37,273 nt of DNA, taken from the NCBI GenBank assembly GCA_025964355.1, contig JAOPZB010000080.1, positions 1 to 37,273 of the forward strand, in the 5' to 3' direction. How positions within the stretch are numbered: the first letter of the stretch is position 1; each line of letters opens with the position of its first letter. The notes below the pieces were generated by a model. It worked only from the letters and a program-made list of their open reading frames with translations, had not been told where the DNA came from and did no database searches. The stretch is from Solirubrobacterales bacterium (GTDB lineage: Bacteria > Actinomycetota > Thermoleophilia > Solirubrobacterales > Solirubrobacteraceae). Below, piece after piece: positions 9,490 to 19,230 of this stretch. The position numbers were made by a program, and so were the translations under genes.

Positions 9490-10437
9490 TCAGCGCACGA
9501 CGACGTCGCCGAGCGCCTCGTCGATCGCGGCGAGCGTGTCCTCGCCGAGCACGACTGCAGACGCGGAGGCGTTGGCGTGCACCTGCTCGGGCCGGGTCGC
9601 GCCGACGATCGCCGAGGCGACGTTCGGCTGGCGCAGCACCCAGGCGAGCGCGAGCTGGGCCATCGTCAGGCCGGCGCCCTCGGCGATCGGTCGCAGGCGC
9701 TGCACCGCCTCGAGCACCCTGGGCTCCATCAGGCGACCGATGAAGCCGCCCATGCTCTCGCTCGTCGCCCTGGTGCCTGGAGGCGGCGGCTCACCCGGCT
9801 GGTACTTGCCGGTGAGCACGCCCTGGGCAAGGGGTGACCACACGATCTGCGAGATGCCCTCGCGTTCACACAGCCGGATCAGCTCGGCCTCGGGACCGCG
9901 CCACAGCATCGAGTACTGCGGCTGGCTTGAGACCCAGCGCTCGACGTCGGGCAGCTGCAACGACTCCTGCACCTTCTCGACCGGCCACTCGCTGAAGCCG
10001 ATGTGGCGGGCCTTGCCCGAACGCACGACTTCGGTCAGCGCCGACATCGTCTCCTCCAGCGGCGTCCGGTCGTCATAGCGGTGGCACTGGTAGAGGTCGA
10101 CGTAGTCGGTGCGCAGGCGCGCGAGCGAGGCGTCTATCTGCTTGTGGATCTGCGCGGCCGACAGGCCACGGTCGGTGTCGGACATAGGGAAGAAGACCTT
10201 CGTCGCGAGCACGTAGGAGGCGCGCTCGCGACCGGCGAGCACATCTCCGAGCAGCGACTCGGCGGCCCCGCGCCCGTAGACGTTGGCCGTGTCGATGAAG
10301 TTGATCCCGTCCTCGAACGCCGCCTGCACGCAGGCCTGTGCCTGTTCGCGCCCCACGCCTCCGGAGTAGGTCAGCCAGGAGCCGAGGCTGATCTCCGAGA
10401 CCTCGATGTCGCTCCAGCCGAGTTTGCGGAATCTCAT
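9490..10437 (-). CDS. Aldo/keto reductase family protein
   Basis: MRFRKLGWSDIEVSEISLGSWLTYSGGV..., GINFIDTANVYGRGAAESLLGDVL, VDLYQCHRYDDRTPLEETM. Start moved from track 10494 to the conserved MRFRKLG at 10437, preceded by TAGTCT. Confidence 0.92.
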   Translation of the reverse strand: MRFRKLGWSDIEVSEISLGSWLTYSGGVGREQAQACVQAAFEDGINFIDTANVYGRGAAESLLGDVLAGRERASYVLATKVFFPMSDTDRGLSAAQIHKQIDASLARLRTDYVDLYQCHRYDDRTPLEETMSALTEVVRSGKARHIGFSEWPVEKVQESLQLPDVERWVSSQPQYSMLWRGPEAELIRLCEREGISQIVWSPLAQGVLTGKYQPGEPPPPGTRATSESMGGFIGRLMEPRVLEAVQRLRPIAEGAGLTMAQLALAWVLRQPNVASAIVGATRPEQVHANASASAVVLGEDTLAAIDEALGDVVVR

Positions 10438-10511
10438 GCCGGACGAGACTACCCTGAAGGAGTGCACCGCATCGGTCGCACCCCCGACCTCCAATCGACA
10501 GACCTCGGCAT

Positions 10512-11396
10512 ATGGTGACCGACCAACCTTCTGGAACCGCGATCGACCCGGCTCTGCGCATCGGCTCGGTGACGCTGGCCGTCAGCGACCTGCCGCGCAG
10601 CGTCGACTTCTACGAGCGCGTCCTGGGCCTGCCGGCGCTGCTCGTCGAGGACCAGACCGCGGCGCTCGGTCCCGATCGTGAGCATCCGGCCCTGCTGCTC
10701 ACGGGCATCGCGGCGCCCACCCCGGTGCCGCCGGCCAGCACCGGCCTGTTCCATGTCGCCTGGCTGCACCCCTCGCGCGCGTCGCTCGCGGCGACGGTGC
10801 GGCGGGTGGTCGGTCAGCGCTGGCCGCTGGAGGGCGCGTCTGACCACGGCGTCTCGGAGGCCCTTTACCTGAGCGATCCCGACGGCCTCGGAATCGAGAT
10901 CTATGCCGACCGGCCCCGCGAGCAGTGGGACCGGCCGGCGCCCGGACGCGGCGTGAGGATGGTGACGCTGCCTCTGGACCTAGAGGACCTGCTCGCTCAG
11001 GACCTCGGTGGACACGCGCCGCTGATGGCGCCGCAGACTACGGTTGGGCACGTGCATCTGAAGGTCTCCGACGTGCCGCGCGCGACCGCCTTCTACGGCG
11101 GCGCGCTCGGCTTCGAGGAGCAGGCGCGGCTGCCGTCGGCCGCCTTTTTGTCGGCCGGGGGCTACCACCATCACGTCGGCCTGAACTCGTGGCAGAGCCA
11201 GGGCGCCGCGACGGCGCCCGATACGGCCCCCGGTCTGCGCCGGGTGCGCTTCGAGCTCAGCGACCCGGCTGCCGTCGACTCGCTGCAGCGCCGTCTCTCC
11301 GACGGGCAGGGCGCGTCCGCCGAGCGCGCGGCGGACGGATCGGTGGCGCTGCTGGATCCGGACGGTCAGCTGCTGGAGTTCGCGGCGCGAGGCTGA
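10512..11396 (+). CDS. VOC (glyoxalase/extradiol dioxygenase) family protein, two tandem domains
   Basis: GSVTLAVSDLPRSVDFYERVLGL and GHVHLKVSDVPRATAFYGGALGFEEQ; HVAWLHP, YLSDPDGLGIEIYADRP, GYHHHVGLNSWQ. Confidence 0.9.
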   Translation: MVTDQPSGTAIDPALRIGSVTLAVSDLPRSVDFYERVLGLPALLVEDQTAALGPDREHPALLLTGIAAPTPVPPASTGLFHVAWLHPSRASLAATVRRVVGQRWPLEGASDHGVSEALYLSDPDGLGIEIYADRPREQWDRPAPGRGVRMVTLPLDLEDLLAQDLGGHAPLMAPQTTVGHVHLKVSDVPRATAFYGGALGFEEQARLPSAAFLSAGGYHHHVGLNSWQSQGAATAPDTAPGLRRVRFELSDPAAVDSLQRRLSDGQGASAERAADGSVALLDPDGQLLEFAARG

Positions 11397-11418
11397 CGGG
11401 CCGCGGAGCGGCCTGATG

Positions 11419-11424
11419 TAGAAT
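11419..11424 (+). promoter_or_regulatory. Candidate -10 element (TAGAAT) of a leaderless methyltransferase mRNA
   Basis: TAGAAT ends 9 nt before the GTG start, no SD visible. Confidence 0.5.
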
Positions 11425-11433
11425 CCGCGCCGC

Positions 11434-12198
11434 GTGCGCGGGATCGACGATCCAATCCGCCAGGGGCAGCTCTACCTTCGGCGGGCTGGACACCTGCTGT
11501 GGGGCTCTTCGCTTGACACCACGCGCATCGATGGCCTCGACGCGGCGGCGCGTGAGACGTTCTTTGAGAACGGAGCCCGCCACGTGGCCGGCCTTGCGAC
11601 CGGCTTCGAAGCGATGGGAGCGACGTTGGAGTCGCGCCGGGTGCTCGACTTCGGCTGCGGTGTCGGGCGCATGTCGCTGCCGCTTGCCGAACGCTGCGAG
11701 CACGTCTATGGGGTCGACGTTTCACCGGCGGTGCTGCGCGAGGCCGACCGCAACGCCAGGCTGCGGAACCTGAGCAACGTCGAGTGGCTGGAGGCCGGGA
11801 GCCTTGACGAGCTGAGCGGCCGCTACGACATGGTGGTATCGCTGTTCGTCTTTCAGCACATTCCCTCGCGCGAGGGCGAGCGAATCATCTCCACGCTCGT
11901 GAGCGGGCTGCGTCCGGGAGGTGTCGGAGCTATCCAGGTTGCGCTTCGACCCAGCCGCCCGCTGGCGCGACTGCTCCCCCGCATGCGCAGGTCCGGCCGG
12001 TCCGCCGGTAGCCGGCCGAACGGGCTCGGTGCCATCGACTGGTCATATCCGTACATGCTGATGCACTCCTACTCGCTCAACCGTCTCGGCGGTCTGCTCG
12101 CCGATGCCAGAGTCTCCAACTGGCAGGTCAAATGGGCTGCGCCCGGCGCCCGCTCGCGCGAGTTCGAGAGCGCCACGATCTTCTTCCGCAAGGACTGA
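11434..12198 (+). CDS. Class I SAM-dependent methyltransferase
   Basis: GTG start; motif I RVLDFGCGVGRMSLPLAERCEHVYGVDVSPAVL; FVFQHIPS; GLRPGGVGAIQVA. Confidence 0.87.
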   Translation: MRGIDDPIRQGQLYLRRAGHLLWGSSLDTTRIDGLDAAARETFFENGARHVAGLATGFEAMGATLESRRVLDFGCGVGRMSLPLAERCEHVYGVDVSPAVLREADRNARLRNLSNVEWLEAGSLDELSGRYDMVVSLFVFQHIPSREGERIISTLVSGLRPGGVGAIQVALRPSRPLARLLPRMRRSGRSAGSRPNGLGAIDWSYPYMLMHSYSLNRLGGLLADARVSNWQVKWAAPGARSREFESATIFFRKD

Positions 12199-12210
12199 TC
12201 AAGCGCGCCC

Positions 12211-13146
12211 CTACTCGGCGCTGACCGCGCTCAGCAGCTCGAGCTGATCGACCGACAGCTTCAGCTTCGCGGCAGGCAGCAGCTCCCCCAGCTGGCCGCG
12301 TGACGTGGCGCTCGCGACGGGCGCCGCGACGGTCGGCTGCGCGAGCAGCCAGGCGAGCGCGACGGCCGACATCGTCGTGTGCTGCTCGGCGGCGACGCGC
12401 TCGAGCGCGTCGAGCACGGCGAAGCCGCGCTCGTTGAAGTAGCTCTCGCGCACGCCGGCCGCGCGGGGACTGTCGACGTCCGGCCCTCCCGGCCGGTACT
12501 TTCCCGTGAGAAAGCCTCGCGCCAGGGCGAAGTAGGGCAGGCAGGGAATGCGCTCTTCTTCGCAAACCGCCTGCAGCTCGCCCTCGTAGCGCCTGCGCTC
12601 CATCAGGTTGTAGTGCGTCTGCAGCGCGACGTACCTGGTCATCCCCTCCGCTTCGCCGACCGCCAGCGCCTCGAGCAGGCGCGGGGCGCTGTAGTTGGAT
12701 GCCGCCGCGTAGCGAATCTTGCCGTCGCGGATCAGTTCGGCGAAGGTGCCGAGCGTCTCGTCGAGCGCCGTTTCGGGATCATCCTGATGGGCGTAGTAGA
12801 GGTCCACCCTGTCGGTGCGCAGATTCCCGAGCGACCGCTCGATCCCGAGGCCGATCGTCTCCGCCGAGAGTCCCGGCAGCGACGGGGAGGCGCCGACCTT
12901 CGTGGCGATCACGAGCTGGTCGCGATTTTCGCGAGCGGCCATCCAGCGGCCGATGATCCTCTCCGACTCGCCCTCACCGCCGGGGCCTCGGCGCCCGTAG
13001 CTGTCGGCGGTGTCGATGAAGTTGCCGCCCGCCTCGACGTAGGCGTCGAGGACCTCATAGGAGCGCTCCTCGTCGATCGACCAGCCGAACACGTTGCCAC
13101 CGAGGCACAGCGGGAAGACGTCGAGGTCGGTGTCGCCGAGGCGCAC
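12211..13146 (-). CDS. Aldo/keto reductase family protein
   Basis: GTG start; MRLGDTDLDVFPLCLGGNVFGWSIDE, GGNFIDTADSYGRRGPGGEGESERIIGRWM, VDLYYAHQDDPETALDETL. Confidence 0.92.
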   Translation of the reverse strand: MRLGDTDLDVFPLCLGGNVFGWSIDEERSYEVLDAYVEAGGNFIDTADSYGRRGPGGEGESERIIGRWMAARENRDQLVIATKVGASPSLPGLSAETIGLGIERSLGNLRTDRVDLYYAHQDDPETALDETLGTFAELIRDGKIRYAAASNYSAPRLLEALAVGEAEGMTRYVALQTHYNLMERRRYEGELQAVCEEERIPCLPYFALARGFLTGKYRPGGPDVDSPRAAGVRESYFNERGFAVLDALERVAAEQHTTMSAVALAWLLAQPTVAAPVASATSRGQLGELLPAAKLKLSVDQLELLSAVSAE

Positions 13147-13196
13147 GATGCGCAGAGGCTACCCGTCCTCGGGCGGCTCACACGGCGCCGCGCCCG

Positions 13197-16100
13197 CTAC
13201 CGCCGCCGGCCGGCGGCGAAGCTCTGCACCGGCGGCGCGACGGCGCGCATGCTGGACCCGACCTCGGCGCTCTGCACGTCCTCCTCCCCCGGTGACGCGG
13301 CCCCCGGCAGGCGATGCACGCGCGCGGTCGCCGCAGCGCCGGCCGCATCGTCGACGCCGCCGGGCAGGAAGCGCTCGAGCGGCGCGAGCTCGCGCACGAT
13401 CACGTTGATCACGGGACGGATCTCCTCGGTCTCCTCCGCGCCCCGTCGCTGGGGCGCGGCGCGTGCGAACGGGGTCGCGGCCGCCGCCTGGAGCGAGCGC
13501 TCCAGGCGACCTCTTGCCAGCAGCAGCGGCTCGGCGCGCGCCAGGTTGCGGTGGCGCTCATAGACGGCCCTGGACACGATCAGGTTTACGGTGCCGAACT
13601 CGTCCTCGAACAGCAGGAACATCGTCCCGTTCGCCGTCCCCGGCCGTTGCCTGGCGATCACCAGGCCGGCGACCGCCACCTGATAGCCGGTGGGCAGGCG
13701 CGCGAGCTGAGCGCTGGTGACGAGCCCGCCCGCGCCGCTGGGCACCGTCAGGCGCTCGCGCAGGATGGCCAGGGCGTGGTCGCCGATCGTCACCCCGCTG
13801 GTCGAGTAGTCGGCGATCAGCCGCTGCCAGCGTCCGAGCCTGCGCAGGCTCGGCGCCGGCGGCAGCTCCAGAGGCAGCGCCAGCTGGGTGCTCTCGCCGG
13901 CGACCGGCCCGGCTCCGCTCGTCTCGGCCGTGCCGGCCAAGCCCAGCTGCCACAGGGCCGAGCGCCTGCCTGCGCCCATTTGCGCGGTCATGAGGCTGTC
14001 GCATGCCCCCGACCAGGCCAGCTGTTCGAGCGCTGCCCGCCTCACGCCGGCGCGCGCGGCGAGATCGGCGAGATCGCGAAAGGGACCGTTTCGCTCGCGC
14101 TCGGCCACGAGCCCGGCCACTTCGGCGCTCGCCACATCCTTGACGTAGCCCAGGCCCAGGCGGACACCACCGGCCTGCACGGTGCATTGCGCAGCCGAGG
14201 CGTTGACGTCGAGCCCGAGGATGGCGATCCCGCGGTTCTCGGCCTCGTGAACGAGGCTGTCGGGTGCGTAGAAGCCCATCGGCTGCTCGTTGAGCAGCGC
14301 GCACAGGAACTCCGCGCCATGGTGCACGCGCAGCCAGGTCGACTGGTAGGCGAGCAGGCCGAAGGCGGCGCTGTGAGCCTTGGGGAAGCCGAAGCCGGCG
14401 AAGCCTTCGACCATCCCCCACACGCGCTCCGCCGTCTCGGGGTCGGCGCCGACATGCCGCCCGGCTCCGGTGACGAAGCGCTCGCGGTGACGGCCGAGAC
14501 GCTCTTTCGAGCGCTTGCGGCTCATCGCCCGGCGCAGGCCGTCCGCCTCGCCGGGGCTGAAGCCGGCGAAGGCTTCGGCCACCTGCATCACCTGGTCCTG
14601 GAAGATGATCGTGCCGAGCGTCTCCCGCAGGACCGGCTCGAGCGTCGGATGCTCGTATGGGATCTCATAGGCCGGGTCTTCTCGCAGGCGCCTGCGACGC
14701 TCGATGTAGGGGTTGATCGCGCCGCCCTGGATCGGGCCGGGCCGCACGATCGCCACCTGGATCGTCAGATCCTCGAGGTTCAACGGCCGCGTGCGCAACA
14801 GCGACTGCATCTGCGCGCGACTCTCGATCTGAAAGACCCCCACCGTGTCGGCCGCACGAATCGCCCTGAAGGTGCTCGGATCGTCGAACGGGATGCGGGA
14901 GAGATCGATGCGCTCCCCGTGCACCCGGGCGATTTCCTCTACGCAGCGCTCCACCGCCGAGAGCATGCCCAAGCCCAGCAGGTCTATCTTCAAGAAGCCG
15001 GCATCCGCGCATGAGTCCTTGTCCCACTGGACCATCTGCCGGCCCTCCATCGCGGCGGGCACGACCGGACAGCAGTCGATCAGCGGCCTGGTCGACACGA
15101 TCATCCCGCCGGAGTGCTGCGACAGATGACGGGGAAGCCCATACGCCTGCTCGACGAGCCTTGCGAGCCAGCGCCAGCGCTCGGATGTGATCGCCTCCTG
15201 TGCCCCTCTCGCGGCGCCCGCCTCGCGCGGACGATCGCCGGCGAGCGCGACGGCGGCGTCGTGCTCGGCGTCTGACCCGTACCTGTCGGCGCCTCTGGCC
15301 AGGCGCTCGATCCCGCCGGCGGGCAGGCCGAGGACCTTGCCGAGCTCGCGGATCGCGCCCCGCGCCCGGAAGGTGGGAAAGGCGGCGACCAGCGCCGTGC
15401 GGTCGTGTCCGTAGCGCTCGTGCACGCGCGGGATCAGCCTCTCGCGGATGTCGCGCGGGAAGTCGAGGTCGATGTCCGGCAGTCCATGCAGATCCTCGTG
15501 CAGGAAGCGTCCCAGCGCCAGCTTGTTCGCGACCGGGTCGATATGCGAGAGGCCGGTCAGGTAGCAGACGAGCGATGAGACCGATGACCCTCGCCCGCGT
15601 CCGGGGGCCAGCAGCGCGCGCACCGAGTCCGCTCCGCGAACCTCCAGGGCCACCTCGCGCGCGAGCTCGAGCATGTCGTGATGGAGCAGGAAGAAGCCTG
15701 CCAGCCCGAGCCGCTCGATCACACGCAGCTCCTGCTCCAAGCGCGCCCGGGACTCCTCGTGGGCTGCGCGGGCGGCTGCAGGCGGGTGGGCTGGCTCCAA
15801 TACGTAGCGCTCGCGCAGCCGCGAGCGGCACAGCTCGGCCAGGCGGCGCGTGGAGCTCGCGTCCTCGGCCCCCGGATAGCGGTAGCCGAGATCCTTCGTC
15901 AGGTCGAACGTGAGCCGCTCGGCCAGCGCCAGCGTCTCGCGGACCGCCTCGGGATGGTCGGCGAAGCGGCTGACCATCGCCTGCGGCGTGCTCATGACAT
16001 GGCTGTGGTTGCCGCGTCGCACCGGCTCGGAGGCGTCGAGGGTCGTGTGGTGGGCAAGCGCCACGAACGCATCCTGCAGCTCGGCCCTGGCGCGTATGTG

Positions 16101-16763
16101 CGCGTGGACGTCGCCGGTGGCCACGCAGCTGACGCCCAATCTCCCGGCAAGCGCGGCGAACGCGCGGTTGCGGGCGCGATCGTGGCGGGCGTAAGGGCGC
16201 TGCAGCTCCACGTAGAGGTCCTGCGGCCCGAACGCGTCCAGCAGGCGCCGGGCCGTCGGCTCGTCGCGCGCGCCGCCACCGATCGCCGAGCGCCCGGCGC
16301 AGCCGGTCAGGCACACGAGACCCTCGGCGTGGTCGAGCACCGCCTGCAGGTCCACCGAGGGCTCGCCGAGCTCGCGCCGCCGAGATCCTTCGCGCGTGTG
16401 CGCATGGGCGAGTGTGAGGATCCGGCAGAGGTTGCTCCAGCCGCGCCCGTCGCGCACGAGCAGGGTGATGTGGCGCCTGTCGTCGGGCTGTCCTCCACCG
16501 GCAGAGCCGCGCTCGCCGCGATCGCGTTCGCCGGGGCGATCGGCCACCACATCGACCTCGGCGCCGTGGATCGCCCTCACGCCATGCTCCGCGGCGACCT
16601 GGGCCAGCTCCATCGAGCCGGATACCGAATTGTGATCGGTCAATGCCAGCGCGCTGTAGCCGAGCTCGCCGGCCCGCTCCGCCAGCTCCTCCGGCAGCGA
16701 GACGCCGTCCAGGAACGAGTACGCCGAATGGCAGTGCAGCTCAACGTATGGCGAGTGCGTCAT
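13197..16763 (-). CDS. dnaE2: Error-prone DNA polymerase III alpha subunit (DnaE2/ImuC)
   Basis: MTHSPYVELHCHSAYSFLDGVSLPEELAERAGELG (PHP domain), LPDIDLDFPRDIRERLIPRV, GFGFPKAHSAAFGLLAYQSTWLR, OB fold at C-terminus. Start placed at 16763; the track ORF (16946) runs into the upstream gene. Confidence 0.95.
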   Translation of the reverse strand: MTHSPYVELHCHSAYSFLDGVSLPEELAERAGELGYSALALTDHNSVSGSMELAQVAAEHGVRAIHGAEVDVVADRPGERDRGERGSAGGGQPDDRRHITLLVRDGRGWSNLCRILTLAHAHTREGSRRRELGEPSVDLQAVLDHAEGLVCLTGCAGRSAIGGGARDEPTARRLLDAFGPQDLYVELQRPYARHDRARNRAFAALAGRLGVSCVATGDVHAHIRARAELQDAFVALAHHTTLDASEPVRRGNHSHVMSTPQAMVSRFADHPEAVRETLALAERLTFDLTKDLGYRYPGAEDASSTRRLAELCRSRLRERYVLEPAHPPAAARAAHEESRARLEQELRVIERLGLAGFFLLHHDMLELAREVALEVRGADSVRALLAPGRGRGSSVSSLVCYLTGLSHIDPVANKLALGRFLHEDLHGLPDIDLDFPRDIRERLIPRVHERYGHDRTALVAAFPTFRARGAIRELGKVLGLPAGGIERLARGADRYGSDAEHDAAVALAGDRPREAGAARGAQEAITSERWRWLARLVEQAYGLPRHLSQHSGGMIVSTRPLIDCCPVVPAAMEGRQMVQWDKDSCADAGFLKIDLLGLGMLSAVERCVEEIARVHGERIDLSRIPFDDPSTFRAIRAADTVGVFQIESRAQMQSLLRTRPLNLEDLTIQVAIVRPGPIQGGAINPYIERRRRLREDPAYEIPYEHPTLEPVLRETLGTIIFQDQVMQVAEAFAGFSPGEADGLRRAMSRKRSKERLGRHRERFVTGAGRHVGADPETAERVWGMVEGFAGFGFPKAHSAAFGLLAYQSTWLRVHHGAEFLCALLNEQPMGFYAPDSLVHEAENRGIAILGLDVNASAAQCTVQAGGVRLGLGYVKDVASAEVAGLVAERERNGPFRDLADLAARAGVRRAALEQLAWSGACDSLMTAQMGAGRRSALWQLGLAGTAETSGAGPVAGESTQLALPLELPPAPSLRRLGRWQRLIADYSTSGVTIGDHALAILRERLTVPSGAGGLVTSAQLARLPTGYQVAVAGLVIARQRPGTANGTMFLLFEDEFGTVNLIVSRAVYERHRNLARAEPLLLARGRLERSLQAAAATPFARAAPQRRGAEETEEIRPVINVIVRELAPLERFLPGGVDDAAGAAATARVHRLPGAASPGEEDVQSAEVGSSMRAVAPPVQSFAAGRRR

Positions 16764-16771
16764 CCTCGGAC

Positions 16772-17077
16772 CTAGGAGCTCTGGATGAACCAGCCGCCGG
16801 CGCCGCCGAGCCGGCCCTTGCCGCGCGCCCTTCCCGCGGGCGCGACGTCGTGGAAGACCACGACGTTTCGCCCCCGCTCGCCGACCAGCTCCCAGTAGCG
16901 ACGGCGCAGTGGCTCGGCGGTCCACCAGCGGTCCTCCACCAGCCACGACTCGCGCAGCGACTCGATCCGTTCGCCGTTCACCTCGATCGGGTGACCTGCG
17001 GGGCGGGCGCCTTCGAATCGCACCCGCGCGGGCCTTGGAGGGTTCAGGGTTCGCGCCAAGGCGCTCACTGCGGTCAT
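16772..17077 (-). CDS. DUF6504-type small protein of the imuB-dnaE2 cassette
   Basis: 101 aa between imuB and dnaE2, overlapping the imuB stop by 4 bp; PIEVNGERIESLRESWLVEDRWWTAEPLRRRYWELVGERGRNVVVFHD. Confidence 0.8.
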   Translation of the reverse strand: MTAVSALARTLNPPRPARVRFEGARPAGHPIEVNGERIESLRESWLVEDRWWTAEPLRRRYWELVGERGRNVVVFHDVAPAGRARGKGRLGGAGGWFIQSS

Positions 17078-18378
17078 TCCGGAATGGGAGCGAGCATCAC
17101 CCGTCGCTCGGGTACGCGCGAGTCCGGATCCACACAGACCGCCCGCAGCGCCGCTTCCTGCCCGGCGACCGTGCGCACCTGGGCGATGGCCTCCCGCAGG
17201 CGGGCGGCACGGCGGGCCGGCTCCTGGTCGAGCAGGGCGCCCTGCTCGTTCGCCGGAGGGCCGAAGCTCGCGACGGACAACCGCAGGGCACCAGCCGGGG
17301 CCGGCAGCAGCAGCAGGCGCAGCGACAGCGCCAGCCGGATGCGCTCGGGGTCGGACAGCGCCTCGCGAAAGACCACGCTTTCGCGCCAGCCGCCACCGGC
17401 GAGCAGGCGCGCGGAGAGGGTGATGGCGCGCAATGTGCGGCCACGACGCTCGGGCCGGGCCAGCAGCCGGCTCACCAGCACGCCCAGCACGCCCTTCAAC
17501 GCCGTCCCGGAGCTCGCGTCGCCGACCTCCATCGATTCCTCCAGGCGCTCTTCGACGCGGCGCGCATGCAGTGGGGTGTCCTCGCCGCAGGCGAGCCTGT
17601 GCGCAAGCGCACCCGACGCTCCGAAGCGGTCGGCGAGCGCCGGGCGACCCAGCTTCACGAGCTCCCCGAGCGTGCGCACGCCGAGGCGCGTGAGGGGCTC
17701 GACCAACGCCGCGGTCTGCTCCCGAAAGCCGAGCAGATCGACCGGGCGCCCGGCGAGCCAGCTCCGGGCCTCGGTCGGGCCTTCAATCAAGAGCGGTCGG
17801 CGCGAGCGCACGGCCAGAGCGGCCGCCATGGCGCAGAAGCGGGTCGGCCCGCCACCGATGCGCGGCGGCCTGCCCAGCTCTCCGGCCCCTGTGCTCTGAT
17901 CGCCCGAGCGGCAGGCATGGCGGGCGGCGGCGATCGTGGCGGCGTCCGTTCCGTGGATGGCGAGCAGGCCGTCGGTCTCGAAGTAGGCGAGCCCCCGGCG
18001 GGCGGGCTCGACAGCGGCGCCGATCGATTCCAGGGCCCGCAGCACGCCCTCCCATCGCTCCGCCGCCCCCACGGGATCTGCAGGCACGAGAATCAGCTCG
18101 GGACAGCGCGCGAGCGCCTCGCCGAGGACCATCCCGGCGACGACGCCGCAGGCTTCAGCCGCTCCGGAGACCTCCCCCACGCGCCCGACGGGGCTCACGG
18201 CGGGGACGGCTGGATCGGCGCCGCGGGCGCTCTTCGATCGCTCGGCGCCGAGCAGCGGCGCCACGGCCAGCGCCCGTCCGGCCAGCGCCTGCCCGACGAT
18301 CTCGACCGGGCCGTCGCCGCATCGGTCTGCGGCGGCTACGACGAGCTCGAAGCGGGGCAGATGAACGCAGACGACCAT
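17074..18378 (-). CDS. imuB: ImuB-type Y-family polymerase-like protein (mutasome component)
   Basis: MVVCVHLPRFELVVAAAD... with LGVRTLGELVKLGRPALADRFGASGALAHRLACGED; lies directly upstream of DUF6504 and dnaE2. Start placed at 18378 rather than 18396 from the promoter architecture. Confidence 0.88.
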   Translation of the reverse strand: MVVCVHLPRFELVVAAADRCGDGPVEIVGQALAGRALAVAPLLGAERSKSARGADPAVPAVSPVGRVGEVSGAAEACGVVAGMVLGEALARCPELILVPADPVGAAERWEGVLRALESIGAAVEPARRGLAYFETDGLLAIHGTDAATIAAARHACRSGDQSTGAGELGRPPRIGGGPTRFCAMAAALAVRSRRPLLIEGPTEARSWLAGRPVDLLGFREQTAALVEPLTRLGVRTLGELVKLGRPALADRFGASGALAHRLACGEDTPLHARRVEERLEESMEVGDASSGTALKGVLGVLVSRLLARPERRGRTLRAITLSARLLAGGGWRESVVFREALSDPERIRLALSLRLLLLPAPAGALRLSVASFGPPANEQGALLDQEPARRAARLREAIAQVRTVAGQEAALRAVCVDPDSRVPERRVMLAPIPE

Positions 18379-18379
18379 A

Positions 18380-18393
18380 CGAACGTATGTTCG
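18380..18393 (-). promoter_or_regulatory. LexA-like SOS box upstream of imuB
   Basis: CGAACATACGTTCG on the minus strand matches the actinobacterial CGAAC-N4-GTTCG pattern. Confidence 0.85.
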
Positions 18394-18411
18394 CATATGG
18401 TCGTCCGCAGG

Positions 18412-19230
18412 TCAATCCATCGTCAGAGGCCCCTCGGCCGCCCCGCTGAGGAACTGGCGCACGAACGCGTTCTCGGAGGAGAACATCCTCTCCGCGTCGC
18501 CCGCTTCCACGATCCGCCCCCGCCAAAGAAGCGCGATGTACTCGCCGATCTGCCGCGCCGACGCGATGTTGTGCGTCACGACTATGTAGGCACCCCTGTG
18601 GATCGTGTGCATCTCCTGGATCAGATCGCACAGCAGCGCCGTGCGCACCGGGTCCAATCCCGAGTCGGGCTCGTCGAAGATCACGATGTCCGGTTCCATG
18701 ACGAGGGCGCGCGCGAAGCCGGCTCGCTTGCGCATGCCGCCCGAGAGCTGGGAGGGCGAGTCGCCCATCGCATCCGCCAGGCCTACGTCGGCGAGGCGCT
18801 GAGAGACGCGCTCGGCGATCTGGGTCTCCGGGAGATCGGTGTGCTGGCGCAGCGGGAAGGCGACGTTGTCGAACACGGACATCGAGCCGAACAGGGCCCC
18901 GTCCTGGAACAGCACGCCGATCTTGCGGCGAAGCGCGAGCAGCCGTGGCATCGTCAGGCTCGGGACCGACTGCCCCTGCACGATGATGTCACCGGAGTCC
19001 GGGAACATCAGGCCGATTATGTGCTTGATCAGCACGCTCTTGCCGGTGCCGGAGGGCCCCAGCACGACGGTGATCGTGTCGTCGGGGAACGCGACGTTCA
19101 ACCCGTTGAGCACCGGCACGCCGCCGAGGCGCTTGTGCACGTCGATGCAGCGGATCGACCACTCGCCCGCGTCGGGGTCTCCGGAGAGCTCGAGGTCGCT
19201 GGTGTGATACTCGAAGTCGTCGGCCATCAT
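18412..19230 (-). CDS. MCE-associated ABC transporter ATP-binding protein (MlaF/Mkl-like)
   Basis: Walker A GPSGTGKSVLIKHIIGL, QLSGGMRKRAGFARALVMEPDIVIFDEPDSGLDPVRT, typical of MlaF/Mkl; overlaps the last MCE gene by 4 bp. Confidence 0.93.
   Translation of the reverse strand: MMADDFEYHTSDLELSGDPDAGEWSIRCIDVHKRLGGVPVLNGLNVAFPDDTITVVLGPSGTGKSVLIKHIIGLMFPDSGDIIVQGQSVPSLTMPRLLALRRKIGVLFQDGALFGSMSVFDNVAFPLRQHTDLPETQIAERVSQRLADVGLADAMGDSPSQLSGGMRKRAGFARALVMEPDIVIFDEPDSGLDPVRTALLCDLIQEMHTIHRGAYIVVTHNIASARQIGEYIALLWRGRIVEAGDAERMFSSENAFVRQFLSGAAEGPLTMD

Noticed and set aside
16764-16946. N-terminal extension of dnaE2 in the ORF track
   Set aside because: It overlaps the DUF6504 gene in another frame and the PHP domain begins at MTHSPYVELHCHSAYSF (16763).
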